The position numbers and the translations under genes are program-made. DNA of 64,000 nt. Source: Leptospiraceae bacterium. GTDB taxonomy: Bacteria; Spirochaetota; Leptospiria; Leptospirales; Leptospiraceae. Position 1 is the stretch's first letter. The number at the start of each line of letters is the position of its first letter. Shown one piece after another: positions 34,223-42,811 of the stretch. The notes under the pieces were generated by a model. That model searched no databases. It was not told the DNA's origin and saw nothing but the letters and a program-made list of their open reading frames with translations. The stretch spans positions 1,612,001 to 1,676,000 of the forward strand of contig JACKPC010000001.1 of the NCBI GenBank assembly GCA_024233835.1, in the 5' to 3' direction.

Positions 34223-34684
34223 TCACCAGTATTCGATTTGCCGCAGAGCCTCAAAAGCTACGATAGCTACGGCATTACTCAGGTTTAAACTTCTTACTTC
34301 TCCGGGCATAGGAAGATAAATCTTATTTGTTTCATCAATTGCCTCGTGTATTTCTTTCGGAACTCCGGAGGTTTCATTTCCAAAGAAGAGTATGTCCCCT
34401 TCCTTATATTCGGGCTTTGTATAAAGCGTCTTTCCAAATTTGGAAACCAAATATAGCACGGAAGCTTTCGGCAAGCTATTCCGAAACTCTTCAAAACTTT
34501 CGTGGGTAAAAAGTTTTAGGTGTTTCCAGTAATCCAGCCCCGCCCTTCGAACGGCTTTCTCGGAAAGATCAAAAGCCGGTTTACCTACAATATGCAGGGG
34601 GAGATTTGCCCCCACACAGAGCCTGGCAATATTCCCTGTATTCGGAGGAATCTCAGGCCGGTAAAGGGCAATATGTAGTTTCAT
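34223..34684 (-). CDS. trmL: tRNA (cytidine/uridine-2'-O-)-methyltransferase TrmL
   Basis: The protein has 153 residues, a single SPOUT domain. TrmL motifs are plain: IALYRPEIPPNTGNIARLC at the N-terminus, FFGNETSGVPKE near 107 and IYLPMPGEVRSLNLSNAVAIVAFEAL at the C-terminal trefoil knot, which binds SAM. The enzyme methylates the ribose of wobble position 34 in certain tRNA-Leu. Its ATG overlaps the stop of the S1-domain gene by 4 bases (ATGA). Confidence 0.94.
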   Translation of the reverse strand: MKLHIALYRPEIPPNTGNIARLCVGANLPLHIVGKPAFDLSEKAVRRAGLDYWKHLKLFTHESFEEFRNSLPKASVLYLVSKFGKTLYTKPEYKEGDILFFGNETSGVPKEIHEAIDETNKIYLPMPGEVRSLNLSNAVAIVAFEALRQIEYW

Positions 34685-35844
34685 TTTTTTGGTTTGGACT
34701 TATCGAGAGACTTTTGCAGGAGGAGTCCGAAACTGCTCATTGAGCCGGAGCTTTCTTGCTTATTTAGATAATCCTGGTATTCCATTTTTTCTTTAGCTTC
34801 TTTTGCCCTATGAATAGAGGCCGAAATTTGCCGTTTTTCCGGGTTTACTTCCATGATAAAAACATCCAGCTCATCTCCTTTATTGAAGTGAGCGGCGAGC
34901 GGAGTTCTGGAATCAAACCCACTTTCCTTATTGGGTACCAGGGCATGAAAGTTTTCATTCAGACGGATAAAAATTCCAAAAGGTTTTATGGATTCTACCC
35001 TTGCCTTTACAATATCTCCTTCTTTAAAGGGAACCGAGCTGGCCCAGGGGTCTTTCAAGGAGTCCTTAATGCTTAAGGAAATCTTGTTTGTCTCCCAATC
35101 CAAAGATAAAATTTTACCTCTCAGGTTTTGTCCTACCTGGAATTCCTTTTCTAAATCTACTTTGGGTTTAAAGCTGGCTTCACTTGTAGGGACCAGGGCA
35201 TCCAGACCATTCATGTCTACTATGAGACCGAATTTATGGATAGACTTTACTCGACAGCTAACGAAATGCCCCACCTCAAGTTCTTCTCGTAACATTTCTC
35301 TTTTTAGTTCTTTGGCTCGGTCAGAGATACGTTTTTGTGAGAAAATCAGGCGGTTATTTTTTTTCTGAATTTCATTCACTATGAATTTATGATAAGAAGA
35401 CAGAAGCTCAGCCCCTTTCAGTTCCTGTGAAACCTGGGAATGAGGACAGAATCCGGTAAATTCTCCGATTTTCACCTCAAAACCCCCATTGATTTCAGCT
35501 TTAAACTGGGCCCATACCGGGATTTCATTTTCTGCGGCCAATTCTAATAAATCCCAGTTCACTTCTTCTTCTGCAATGCAGGAAGTGAAGTAGTAATCTC
35601 CGTGAGATTCCCGTAAAAAAAAGACATTCAGACTGTCTCCGAGTTCGGGTCTTTTTGAATCATGAATAAACTCAAGAGAACTAACAATTCCTGCGAGATT
35701 TTCTCCTTCGATATTAATAAAAATATATTCATCTTTAATTGAACTGACTTTCGCAGTGTAAGGTGCACCCGGTTCAATAGCTTTACGCTTTTTGAAACTT
35801 TCATCCAGTAATTTCTCAAAATACTGCTTTCTTTTATCTTCCAT
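34681..35844 (-). CDS. S1 RNA-binding domain protein (RpsA-like)
   Basis: The protein has 387 residues from the ATG at 35844, with GAGG about 7 bases before it. It shows repeated S1 (OB-fold) units: GAPYTAKVSSIKDEYIFINIEG, VGHFVSCRVKSIHKFGLIVDMNGLDALVPTSEAS, then EGDIVKARVESIKPFGIFIRLNENFHALVPNKES. It is shorter than ribosomal protein S1 (about 550) and may help mRNA binding at the ribosome or act in RNA turnover. It is coupled to trmL downstream and overlaps the amidohydrolase stop region upstream. Confidence 0.85.
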   Translation of the reverse strand: MEDKRKQYFEKLLDESFKKRKAIEPGAPYTAKVSSIKDEYIFINIEGENLAGIVSSLEFIHDSKRPELGDSLNVFFLRESHGDYYFTSCIAEEEVNWDLLELAAENEIPVWAQFKAEINGGFEVKIGEFTGFCPHSQVSQELKGAELLSSYHKFIVNEIQKKNNRLIFSQKRISDRAKELKREMLREELEVGHFVSCRVKSIHKFGLIVDMNGLDALVPTSEASFKPKVDLEKEFQVGQNLRGKILSLDWETNKISLSIKDSLKDPWASSVPFKEGDIVKARVESIKPFGIFIRLNENFHALVPNKESGFDSRTPLAAHFNKGDELDVFIMEVNPEKRQISASIHRAKEAKEKMEYQDYLNKQESSGSMSSFGLLLQKSLDKSKPKK

Positions 35845-35852
35845 ATATGGCC

Positions 35853-37145
35853 TCAACGATGACGGATTAAAATTTTCCCTTTTCTTATAACCTGTTTTAC
35901 CCGAAAAATACTATCCGGATCTTCTAAAGGATTTGCATCAAGAAGAAGGAAACTGGCTTCTTCTCTAATCTGTATCCTGCCTTTATACTCCGTTTTCAGA
36001 TAGGAACAGGTGTTTTTAGTGGGAATTCTCCAAAAATCCCTGCTATAACCCGTAAGACTGGCTATGTTTTTTAATTCCATGAGCCCTGCAATGCCGGGAA
36101 AAGCAAAAAAACCTCCAGAACCGCTGGATAATATCATGTTTTTTTGTAAGGATAAATTTTCCTCAAAAAAATTCCTGTAAGAGGTATATTCTTCTTTGGC
36201 CTTTTGTTCTTCTTCCGGATTCTGCTGAAGATAAGGTGTGATAGAGGAGAGAGAAGGGTAGTAGTTTTTCTTGAAGAAGGGACTTTTTTTCTGCATATAG
36301 GAAAGCAGGTAATCTAAAGCGTCTTTATTTCCCCGGTTAGCGAGGATATAGTAAGAATAGAAATTAGGTGCATTATGAATATTTTGCAGCTTAAACTTTG
36401 AAGTCCTATTGAGAATACTTAAGGGGATGGGTCCGTGTATATAGGATATACCGGAGCGAAGCGCATTCAGAATGGCAATCCTATCTCCAAAAGCATAGAC
36501 GGAAAGAATCTTCCCGGCTCTTGAACTCATTTTTTGTGCCCTATAGAGCTCAATTCCCCCGGCCTGGAAATGAGAAGGAGAAGAAAATCTCTGAAATAGA
36601 TGAACTCCCCCGCTATCGGAATGGATTTGTTTTTTTAACTCTGAGTAAAATGCCTTTTTTGTTTCGGCTCTGAAGTATAATTCTAAAGGAAGAGATTTCG
36701 TTTCTGAATTATGGGGAACAATAGGACGGGGAGCAATTTGAATTTCCGGAGAAAGAATTTTGCCTTTTTCCGCAAGCCCCTGGATTTCTCGAATCCAGGG
36801 GCCATCAGCTACAGAAAGGATATGGGTAAAACCATGCTCTAAAAAGGAACGAAGGGCCGCATAGACCTCTCTTCTCCCGTTTTGTCCTCCGAGTCCGTCT
36901 GAGCCGAGGTTTACATAAGCGTCACAGAATGAGGGAAACAGGTACTGAGCTTTGTAATTCTTCCTGTTTTTTCGCTTTTCGGGGATATCCTGAAAAGAAT
37001 GAATCTTTCCTGAACGGATGAATATATCCTGTGGTTCTGAATACCGGAAATTCGAATCCGGAATATAGACATCCCGAATAGAAAGATCTCTCGGATACAG
37101 AGCTGCCGTGAATAAAAAAAATGTAAAAAATACTATTATTCTCAT
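35853..37145 (-). CDS. Exported amidohydrolase homologue with a damaged metal site
   Basis: About 430 residues from the ATG at 37145; an ATG 15 codons upstream is possible. A signal peptide (MRIIVFFTFFLFTAAL) indicates export. The fold follows metal-dependent amidohydrolases: a beta-sandwich start, YLFPSFCDAYVNLGSDG where PGFIDxHxH is expected, SVYAFGDRIAILNALRSGISYIHG, and a closing FLLLDANPLEDPDSI...VIRKGKI. Both His of the HxH motif are replaced (Tyr and Asn), and the SSGSGG strand lacks the catalytic Asp. It is probably a non-catalytic binding protein. Confidence 0.75.
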   Translation of the reverse strand: MRIIVFFTFFLFTAALYPRDLSIRDVYIPDSNFRYSEPQDIFIRSGKIHSFQDIPEKRKNRKNYKAQYLFPSFCDAYVNLGSDGLGGQNGRREVYAALRSFLEHGFTHILSVADGPWIREIQGLAEKGKILSPEIQIAPRPIVPHNSETKSLPLELYFRAETKKAFYSELKKQIHSDSGGVHLFQRFSSPSHFQAGGIELYRAQKMSSRAGKILSVYAFGDRIAILNALRSGISYIHGPIPLSILNRTSKFKLQNIHNAPNFYSYYILANRGNKDALDYLLSYMQKKSPFFKKNYYPSLSSITPYLQQNPEEEQKAKEEYTSYRNFFEENLSLQKNMILSSGSGGFFAFPGIAGLMELKNIASLTGYSRDFWRIPTKNTCSYLKTEYKGRIQIREEASFLLLDANPLEDPDSIFRVKQVIRKGKILIRHR

Positions 37146-37228
37146 ACCGAAATTACGGATTAAGGATTTCTTTTTGCTTATAAAAATCAATTTATTAATA
37201 TAAAAACCGGGATTGTTTTTTATTTCAG

Positions 37229-37262
37229 TCGAGCAATCGGTGAATGGCTTGCTTCCCGGAAA
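37229..37262. repeat. Diverged copy of the dispersed palindrome
   Basis: GTCGAGCAATCGGTGAATGGCTTGCTTCC aligns by eye with GGCGAGCCATCGGTGGTTCGCTTACTTC at 9491. The palindrome is weaker here (AGCAA and TTGCT arms). It lies in the gap between the amidohydrolase-like and histidine kinase genes, which face away from each other. Confidence 0.35.
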
Positions 37263-37416
37263 AAAAGGAGGGTTTGTATTTATTTTAATTTTAGTTGATT
37301 ATTTTTACATTCATTTATTGCATCAAAATATATTATTAAAGCCGGGAGTGTTTTTTATCGCAGGTAAATCATCAGGGATTTGCTTGAATCCTAATAAAAA
37401 AACTGTGTAGTTAGAT

Positions 37417-38640
37417 GTGGCATTTTTAAAATTATTAAATAATATAACCCTGTTAATTTCCCTGGTTCTTATTCATACCCTTATCTATAAGCGTTACCAG
37501 GAGCAAAGTCATATTTTTAAAATATTATCCGGTATTTTATTCGGAATTATTACCTGTATTGGAATGCATAATTCCTATCAATTTTCGAATGGAGTGATTT
37601 TTGACGGTAGAACCATTATTCTTAGCCTCGCTCCACTTTTTAGTGGGATTCAGGGTTCTCTTCTAAGTCTTGGCATTACAGTAGGATATAGATATTACCT
37701 CGGCGGAACCGGAGCCTTTACAGGGATGGTTGTTTCTGTTACGGCAACGGTTTTAGGAATTTTACTTGTACTATTATTCCAAAAGAAAGAAAAAACCAGA
37801 AATCTATTTAGCCTGATTATTTTTGCTTATTTTGTAAATCTTGTTATGCTCTTTGAATTTTACATTACTTTTCCCAAAGAAATAGCTATTGTTATTGTAA
37901 AAACTCTAACCATTCCGGTTATCAGTATTTATCCTCTATCTACGGTGCTTCTCTTCTATTCCCTTAGTTACCAGATACAAACTATAGGTTATGAAAAGAT
38001 CATAGAAAATTCCCTGAAGGAAAAAGATCTGCTGATTAAAGAATTATATCATCGAACCAAGAATAATATGCAGATTATCATTTCCTGGCTTTCTTTGAAG
38101 AGTTTGCAGTTTGAAGAAAGTGAATTGCAGAATGAACTGAAAAAAATCGTGAATAAAATTTATTCCATGGCTATAGTTCACCAGATGCTCTATAGTTCCC
38201 AAAATTTTTCGAGAATCAACTTGATAACCTATGTAAATACTCTCGTTGAAAAAATAGATCTCAGTTATCCTGATGGGCAAATAAGCTTTCATAAAGAAAT
38301 TCCTAATATTTCTATCAGCATTGACGCTGCCATTCCCATCGGTATTATCCTCAGTGAATTAATCGCTAACACTTATCAGCACGGATACGGTCAAAGCAAT
38401 TGTGGTGACGTAAATATCATTTTTAAATTTTTAGGTAATGATCAAATACTACTTACCTATGAAGAACTAAATAATATGACCTTTAAAAATTCCGGCAATA
38501 CTTTACAGTTCGGTCTAGGTTTAACTACTATCCATAATATTTGCAAAACCCAATTAAATGGAACCTTTCAAATCGATACAGAAATGTTTTTCAAGGTAGA
38601 AATGTGTTTGAACTTACAGAGTAATAAAATCCGAATTTAA
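37417..38640 (+). CDS. LytS-like membrane histidine kinase (5TM-5TMR_LYT, HisKA_2)
   Basis: The protein has 407 residues and starts at GTG 37417 after an in-frame stop; no ribosome site is clear. Residues 10-190 hold about six membrane helices with FDGRTIILSLAPLFSGIQGSLLSLGI, the LytS-type sensor. The kinase part has the HisKA_2 box KELYHRTKNNMQIIISWLSL (His near 210) and a HATPase core (ISIDAAIPIGIILSELIANTYQHGY, then FGLGLTTIHNI). HisKA_2 enzymes often pair with unusual response regulators. No regulator gene is adjacent. Confidence 0.87.
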   Translation: MAFLKLLNNITLLISLVLIHTLIYKRYQEQSHIFKILSGILFGIITCIGMHNSYQFSNGVIFDGRTIILSLAPLFSGIQGSLLSLGITVGYRYYLGGTGAFTGMVVSVTATVLGILLVLLFQKKEKTRNLFSLIIFAYFVNLVMLFEFYITFPKEIAIVIVKTLTIPVISIYPLSTVLLFYSLSYQIQTIGYEKIIENSLKEKDLLIKELYHRTKNNMQIIISWLSLKSLQFEESELQNELKKIVNKIYSMAIVHQMLYSSQNFSRINLITYVNTLVEKIDLSYPDGQISFHKEIPNISISIDAAIPIGIILSELIANTYQHGYGQSNCGDVNIIFKFLGNDQILLTYEELNNMTFKNSGNTLQFGLGLTTIHNICKTQLNGTFQIDTEMFFKVEMCLNLQSNKIRI

Positions 38641-38832
38641 GAAAATCTTACAAACCAAAGGATTTTCGGAGGGTGTGGGACTCGAACATCTTAAACAGAA
38701 ACCATCTTCGGAAAAAAATTTCTTGCCAGTTCTTTGGCAGGAAATGAGATTAATCATAAAAAAAAGCTGCAACTTTTTTGTTATAGATCAAGGCAGAAAG
38801 AAGTTGCCAGAATATAAAAAAGGGGGATATAT

Positions 38833-40053
38833 ATGTCCGAAGATGATTACGAAGTAGGTGAAGAAGGTGGTTCCTATACGGAAACTACTACCGAGTCCTG
38901 GGGTGAAAGACTCATGGGATCGATTAAGAGTGTGGGAACAGGAGCACTCTTATTTATAGTTTCCTTTCCTGTATTATGGATGAACGAAGGCTGTGCGGTA
39001 AAAATAGCCAGAGGACTTTCGGAAGGTGCCGGAAACGTAGTAGCGGTAGATTCAAGTAAATTTGAGTCAGCGAATGAAGGGAAACTGGTGCACATGAGCG
39101 GTAAAGCAGAAACTTCCGAAATGTTAAAAGATGTTACATTCGGAATTTCCAAAAGTGCCATTAAACTGGTGCGTTCCGTAGAAATGTATCAATGGGTGGA
39201 AGAGAAATCTTCTAAATCAGAAAAACAATTAGGTGGAAAGAAAAAAACCGTCACTACCTATACGTACAAAAAAGAATGGTCTTCTACTCTGAAAGATTCT
39301 AAAAGCTTCCGGGTAAAAAAAGATACAAAGACAGGTGTTTACCACACAAACCCGGCTTCTATGCCCTATACAGGCGAGACTTATGCCGCGAAAGAAGTCA
39401 AACTCGGTGCCTATGTTCTGAGTCCGGACCTGATTTCTAAAATTGGTGGAAGCAAAAAAATCACCCTGACAGAAGCTGAGCTGAAAAACCTGCCTTTCTC
39501 TATTAAAGGTAGAGCGAAAATCCATCAGGGAGCGATTTATATAGGTTCGGATCCGGCCAATCCTCAGGTGGGAGATACAAAAATTTCTTTTGAATACGTA
39601 GAACCAAAAGAAGTATCGATTGTGGCCCAACAGAAAGGAAAAAGTTTTGAGGCTTATAAAACTAAAACCGGAACCAGTATTCTCATGCTGAGCGAAGGCA
39701 AAAAAGCAGCCAAGGATATGTTCCAGGCTGCCCAGGAAGGCAACGCCATGAGAACCTGGATTATGAGACTGGTTGGTTTCTTGATGATGTTTTTTGGTCT
39801 TAAAATGGTTTTCGATCCTCTGGTTACTCTTGCCGATGTGGTTCCGTTTATCGGGAGTTTTCTCGATATTGGAATCGGTCTATTTGCCGGTTTATTCGCA
39901 TTCGGATTATCTTTCCTTACGATTGCGATTGCCTGGATATTCTACAGACCGCTTCTGGGAATCGGACTTCTTATTCTGGCCGGTGCGGCTATCGGAGGTG
40001 CGTATTACCTTAAGGAGCAAAAAGCCAAAGAAAAGCAGGCAGCGCCTGCCTGA
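38833..40053 (+). CDS. TMEM43 (LUMA) family membrane protein
   Basis: The protein has 406 residues with a GGGGG ribosome site. A first membrane helix (TGALLFIVSFPVLWMNEG, about 36-54) carries the family's hallmark WxNEG-like sequence. A large extracytoplasmic domain with alternating strands follows, then three C-terminal helices (about 300-395, including VVPFIGSFLDIGIGLFAGLFAFGL). TMEM43 relatives occur in eukaryote inner nuclear membranes and scattered bacteria, with unknown function. A terminator follows. Confidence 0.85.
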   Translation: MSEDDYEVGEEGGSYTETTTESWGERLMGSIKSVGTGALLFIVSFPVLWMNEGCAVKIARGLSEGAGNVVAVDSSKFESANEGKLVHMSGKAETSEMLKDVTFGISKSAIKLVRSVEMYQWVEEKSSKSEKQLGGKKKTVTTYTYKKEWSSTLKDSKSFRVKKDTKTGVYHTNPASMPYTGETYAAKEVKLGAYVLSPDLISKIGGSKKITLTEAELKNLPFSIKGRAKIHQGAIYIGSDPANPQVGDTKISFEYVEPKEVSIVAQQKGKSFEAYKTKTGTSILMLSEGKKAAKDMFQAAQEGNAMRTWIMRLVGFLMMFFGLKMVFDPLVTLADVVPFIGSFLDIGIGLFAGLFAFGLSFLTIAIAWIFYRPLLGIGLLILAGAAIGGAYYLKEQKAKEKQAAPA

Positions 40054-40069
40054 TAAACTTTCTTTTTTC

Positions 40070-40094
40070 GGGGTGGGGTTCTCTCACCCCTTTT
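40070..40094 (+). terminator. Rho-independent terminator after the TMEM43-like gene
   Basis: GGGGTG (40070-40075) and CACCCC (40085-40090) flank a 9-base loop and are followed by TTTT. It lies 17 bases after the stop at 40053. Confidence 0.75.
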
Positions 40095-40288
40095 ACTAAT
40101 GGACGCGTTACGCTTGTGGCTTCTGACAGACTGTGTGGAAAGTAATTTAAGCAATAAATTCTATTTAATATAATGCAGTTATAGACCAAATGAAATAAAT
40201 TGATAACTCACCTTACGCAGTAGCCTGTGAGCGTAGCCGAAGGGCAGTAACCGGCTCTGTTAGCTGAAAAAAAGGGTCTGGTTTGCCT
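40095..40288. other. Intergenic block with GC-rich, unexplained sequence
   Basis: Between convergent genes this stretch has a GC-rich core (about 40205-40262, with GTAGCCTGTGAGCGTAGCCG and AGGGCAGTAACCGGCT) set in AT-rich DNA. I see no open frame or perfect hairpin. It resembles the small repetitive intergenic units found in some bacteria, but no second copy was found in this window. Confidence 0.3.
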
Positions 40289-42406
40289 TTATGGATGAAA
40301 ATGGAACTCTTCCGAGAGTTCATTCTTTAATTCCGGAGAATGATTTTTATATTTCTTACAGTGTTTTAAGTATTTCACGGCCAGGATATCTTCCGGATTT
40401 TGTTTGAGAACTTCTTCAAATAGCTTTTCGGATTCTGCAAAATTTTTATCAAAATATAATAAAACAGCTTTTTCAAACGATCCTCTGGTTTGAAGCTTTA
40501 TGTGGATTACTTCTTCACTATCTCCATTGAATACATCAAAAATATGAACTCTTTCTTTTTTTCCTTTTACTCTTACCTTTCCTAAATATCTGTATTGAAA
40601 ATTTTGCGTTTTTTCTACTTTGTCCAGGGTTTCTTTCGTTATAATAAGGGATGAATAGTAATAGCGGGTGAGTCCTTCTATACGAGACGCGAGATTTACC
40701 GCATCGGATATAACCGTTCCTTCCATTCTTTCTTTTTCTCCAATAGTGCCGAGCATGAGTCTTCCTGTATGGATTCCCATTCCAATTTGGATAGGAATAT
40801 ATCGGGGATATTTGATTCCTTTTTGATTGAAGCGATTTAAGCGTTTGAGGATTTTGATTCCGGCTTTTAGTGCATTATCTGGTTCTGTTGGAAAGATTGC
40901 CATTACAGCATCTCCTATATATTTATCTACAAACCCCCCCATGTTTCGAATAATCGGAGCCACGATTTTTAAATAGCGGTTTATATAATCGAAGGTCTCT
41001 TTTGGGCTTAAGTTTTCTGATATTTGTGTAAAAGAACGGATATCTAAAAACAGGATAGTCATCTCTCCTTCTACCTGATCACCAAGGCGAATATTGGTAA
41101 TATGACTGATGTTTAAAATTTTTAAGAACTCTGTAGGTACAAAATAGCTGTAGGCCTTATTCGTTCGATTTAAGTCTTCTGAAAGACTCTCCACTTTTCT
41201 AAAAGCATTGGAAAATTTCTGGGAAAGTAAAAAAGATTGAGAAAAGATAAAGATAAAAACTCCGAGCGGTACAATATTTCCGAAGGAAATTAACTCATTA
41301 TTATAAAGTGTATCTATAACGACAGTTGCTCCGAAAGCTAAAAAACCTAAAAAAGCGGTTAATGAACCCTCTACTTTTTTAACGATCAGGGAGAACATTA
41401 CAAACATGATATAAAAAGCATAAAGGAATATAACGATCTGGTAAGGAACTGCTGTGTGACTGTAATACACTCCGGTACTGATTAAACAAAACAGGATTAA
41501 AAGTCCGGCTAAAATTTTTGAAAGGTTTAAAGCTTTTTTTGAAATGTAACCGGCGAAAGCGAGATATACAAAATAAACGAAGAAGGGTAGACTAATATAA
41601 AAAGAAATGTATTCCAGTTTAAGCTGAACTTCAAAAGGAGCATTTGGAAAAAGCTGTATGATATAACGTTCTCCTGTGATGAGTAAACGTAAAATAGCTG
41701 CAAAGCAAAACAGGGCAAAATACAGGGTAGAAGGTTCTTTCTTTCTTAAAACAAAAAGACCTACATGATAAAAAGTCATAATAAGAAGACTTCCGAATAA
41801 AAAAAGTTCAAATAAGATGGCTCGTTCCCTGACCTGTAAAATATCTTCTGCTTTTCCTAAAAGAAGATCTGACCAGGTTCCCGCTTTACGATGGTGAAAA
41901 TTGGAAATATGGATAACTATATCTAACTCTTCTCCCTGGTGGTGAAAAAGACGTGTTTGGGGTAACCACTGTGCCTTCATGTTTTCTTTGGTCTTGCCTA
42001 TTTCGCCATTTTTGGCTATTAGCTTTCCATTTATCCAGAGAGAGTAAGCTGAATACATATCTCCAATTCGAATTCCGAAAACTTCTCCATCAGACACAAG
42101 CTTGACTTTTAGATGATAGGTGGCGTAGCCGGAGCCCGGTAATTCTTTCCCCTCATAAATATATTCGTTCCAGAGGGCCGGAACCTGGATATAGTGTTTG
42201 GGTTCCGGTGGATTTTTTAAGAAGGTTTCAGGACTTATAAATTCACCGTAATAGAACTCCCATTCACCGTAAAGTTGAATGGTTTTAGAGTTTTGTAAAT
42301 CCGGTTCGCTTAAAACAAAAAGCCCTTTTGTAGCCTTTGATGCAGCAGTAAGGAAGTTTACCGGTAAGCATAGTATTAAAAGTAAATAAATAAATCTATA
42401 TTTCAA
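40289..42406 (-). CDS. 7TM-DISM receptor fused to class III adenylate cyclase
   Basis: The protein has 705 residues. The TTG start at 42406 has AGGAA about 8 bases upstream. A signal peptide is followed by an extracytoplasmic jelly-roll domain (residues 25-180: LYGEWEFYYGEF, YATYHLKVKL, LWINGKLIAKNGE), a 7-helix DISM membrane region (about 195-400), then the cyclase domain from about 448 (ILFLDIRSFTQISE and DKYIGDAVMAIFP give the metal Asp residues; EGTVISDAVNLASRIEG follows). The last 60 residues form a TPR-like helical pair. It likely senses a carbohydrate or other periplasmic ligand and makes cAMP. Confidence 0.9.
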   Translation of the reverse strand: MKYRFIYLLLILCLPVNFLTAASKATKGLFVLSEPDLQNSKTIQLYGEWEFYYGEFISPETFLKNPPEPKHYIQVPALWNEYIYEGKELPGSGYATYHLKVKLVSDGEVFGIRIGDMYSAYSLWINGKLIAKNGEIGKTKENMKAQWLPQTRLFHHQGEELDIVIHISNFHHRKAGTWSDLLLGKAEDILQVRERAILFELFLFGSLLIMTFYHVGLFVLRKKEPSTLYFALFCFAAILRLLITGERYIIQLFPNAPFEVQLKLEYISFYISLPFFVYFVYLAFAGYISKKALNLSKILAGLLILFCLISTGVYYSHTAVPYQIVIFLYAFYIMFVMFSLIVKKVEGSLTAFLGFLAFGATVVIDTLYNNELISFGNIVPLGVFIFIFSQSFLLSQKFSNAFRKVESLSEDLNRTNKAYSYFVPTEFLKILNISHITNIRLGDQVEGEMTILFLDIRSFTQISENLSPKETFDYINRYLKIVAPIIRNMGGFVDKYIGDAVMAIFPTEPDNALKAGIKILKRLNRFNQKGIKYPRYIPIQIGMGIHTGRLMLGTIGEKERMEGTVISDAVNLASRIEGLTRYYYSSLIITKETLDKVEKTQNFQYRYLGKVRVKGKKERVHIFDVFNGDSEEVIHIKLQTRGSFEKAVLLYFDKNFAESEKLFEEVLKQNPEDILAVKYLKHCKKYKNHSPELKNELSEEFHFHP

Positions 42407-42569
42407 ACGCTATTTCCTGCGGAGAAGGAATGAATGTAGAATGGGTTTCTTTTTATACTCTGGCAAGCGAAAAATCGGATATGAACCGGTTATATAAAAA
42501 TATAATAGAAAAGGGAAGATTTTCATAAATTAAGCTTGACGAAAACAGCTAATAATAACATGCTGTCTT

Positions 42570-42690
42570 TGCCTGGTAGTTATGGAGAAGGGGAAATACC
42601 TGTTCCCATCCCGAACACAGAAGTCAAGCCCTTCATCGCCAATGGTACTATGCGGTTCGCTGCATGGGAGAGTAGGACGCCGCCAGGCAC
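42570..42690 (+). rRNA. rrf: 5S ribosomal RNA, solitary copy
   Basis: About 121 bases. The 5' TGCCTGG (42570-42576) pairs with CCAGGCA (42683-42689) to form helix I. Inside are the conserved CCCATCCCGAACACAGAAGTC (loop B/C region) and GGGAGAGTAGGACGCCGCCAGGC (loop D/E to end). No 16S or 23S gene is nearby; unlinked rRNA genes are known in Leptospira. A TTGACG box at 42536-42541 is a plausible -35, with a weak -10. Confidence 0.95.
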
Positions 42691-42811
42691 CCTTTATTTT
42701 GTTCCCTTGTTTAAATCATACAAACCCCATACCGGAATTTAATTGCTTTTTTTTATCTACCTATTAGTCTAATATCAAAATTCCTCTCAAGTAATTTCAT
42801 GAAAAGCGAGG

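Noticed and set aside
37213..37410. 65-codon plus-strand frame before the histidine kinase
   Set aside because: No ribosome site, it covers a repeat element, and composition is not protein-like.
38660..38690. GGGACTCGAACATC resembles the T-arm of a tRNA on the minus strand
   Set aside because: The flanking bases do not pair as a T-stem and no acceptor, D-arm or anticodon can be found. At most a tRNA fragment.
40200..40265. Integron attC-like site
   Set aside because: No proper R and L box inverted pairs and no integrase in the window.
42536..42767. Two short plus-strand frames over the 5S region
   Set aside because: They cover the 5S rRNA gene and have no coding character; the rRNA explains the sequence.
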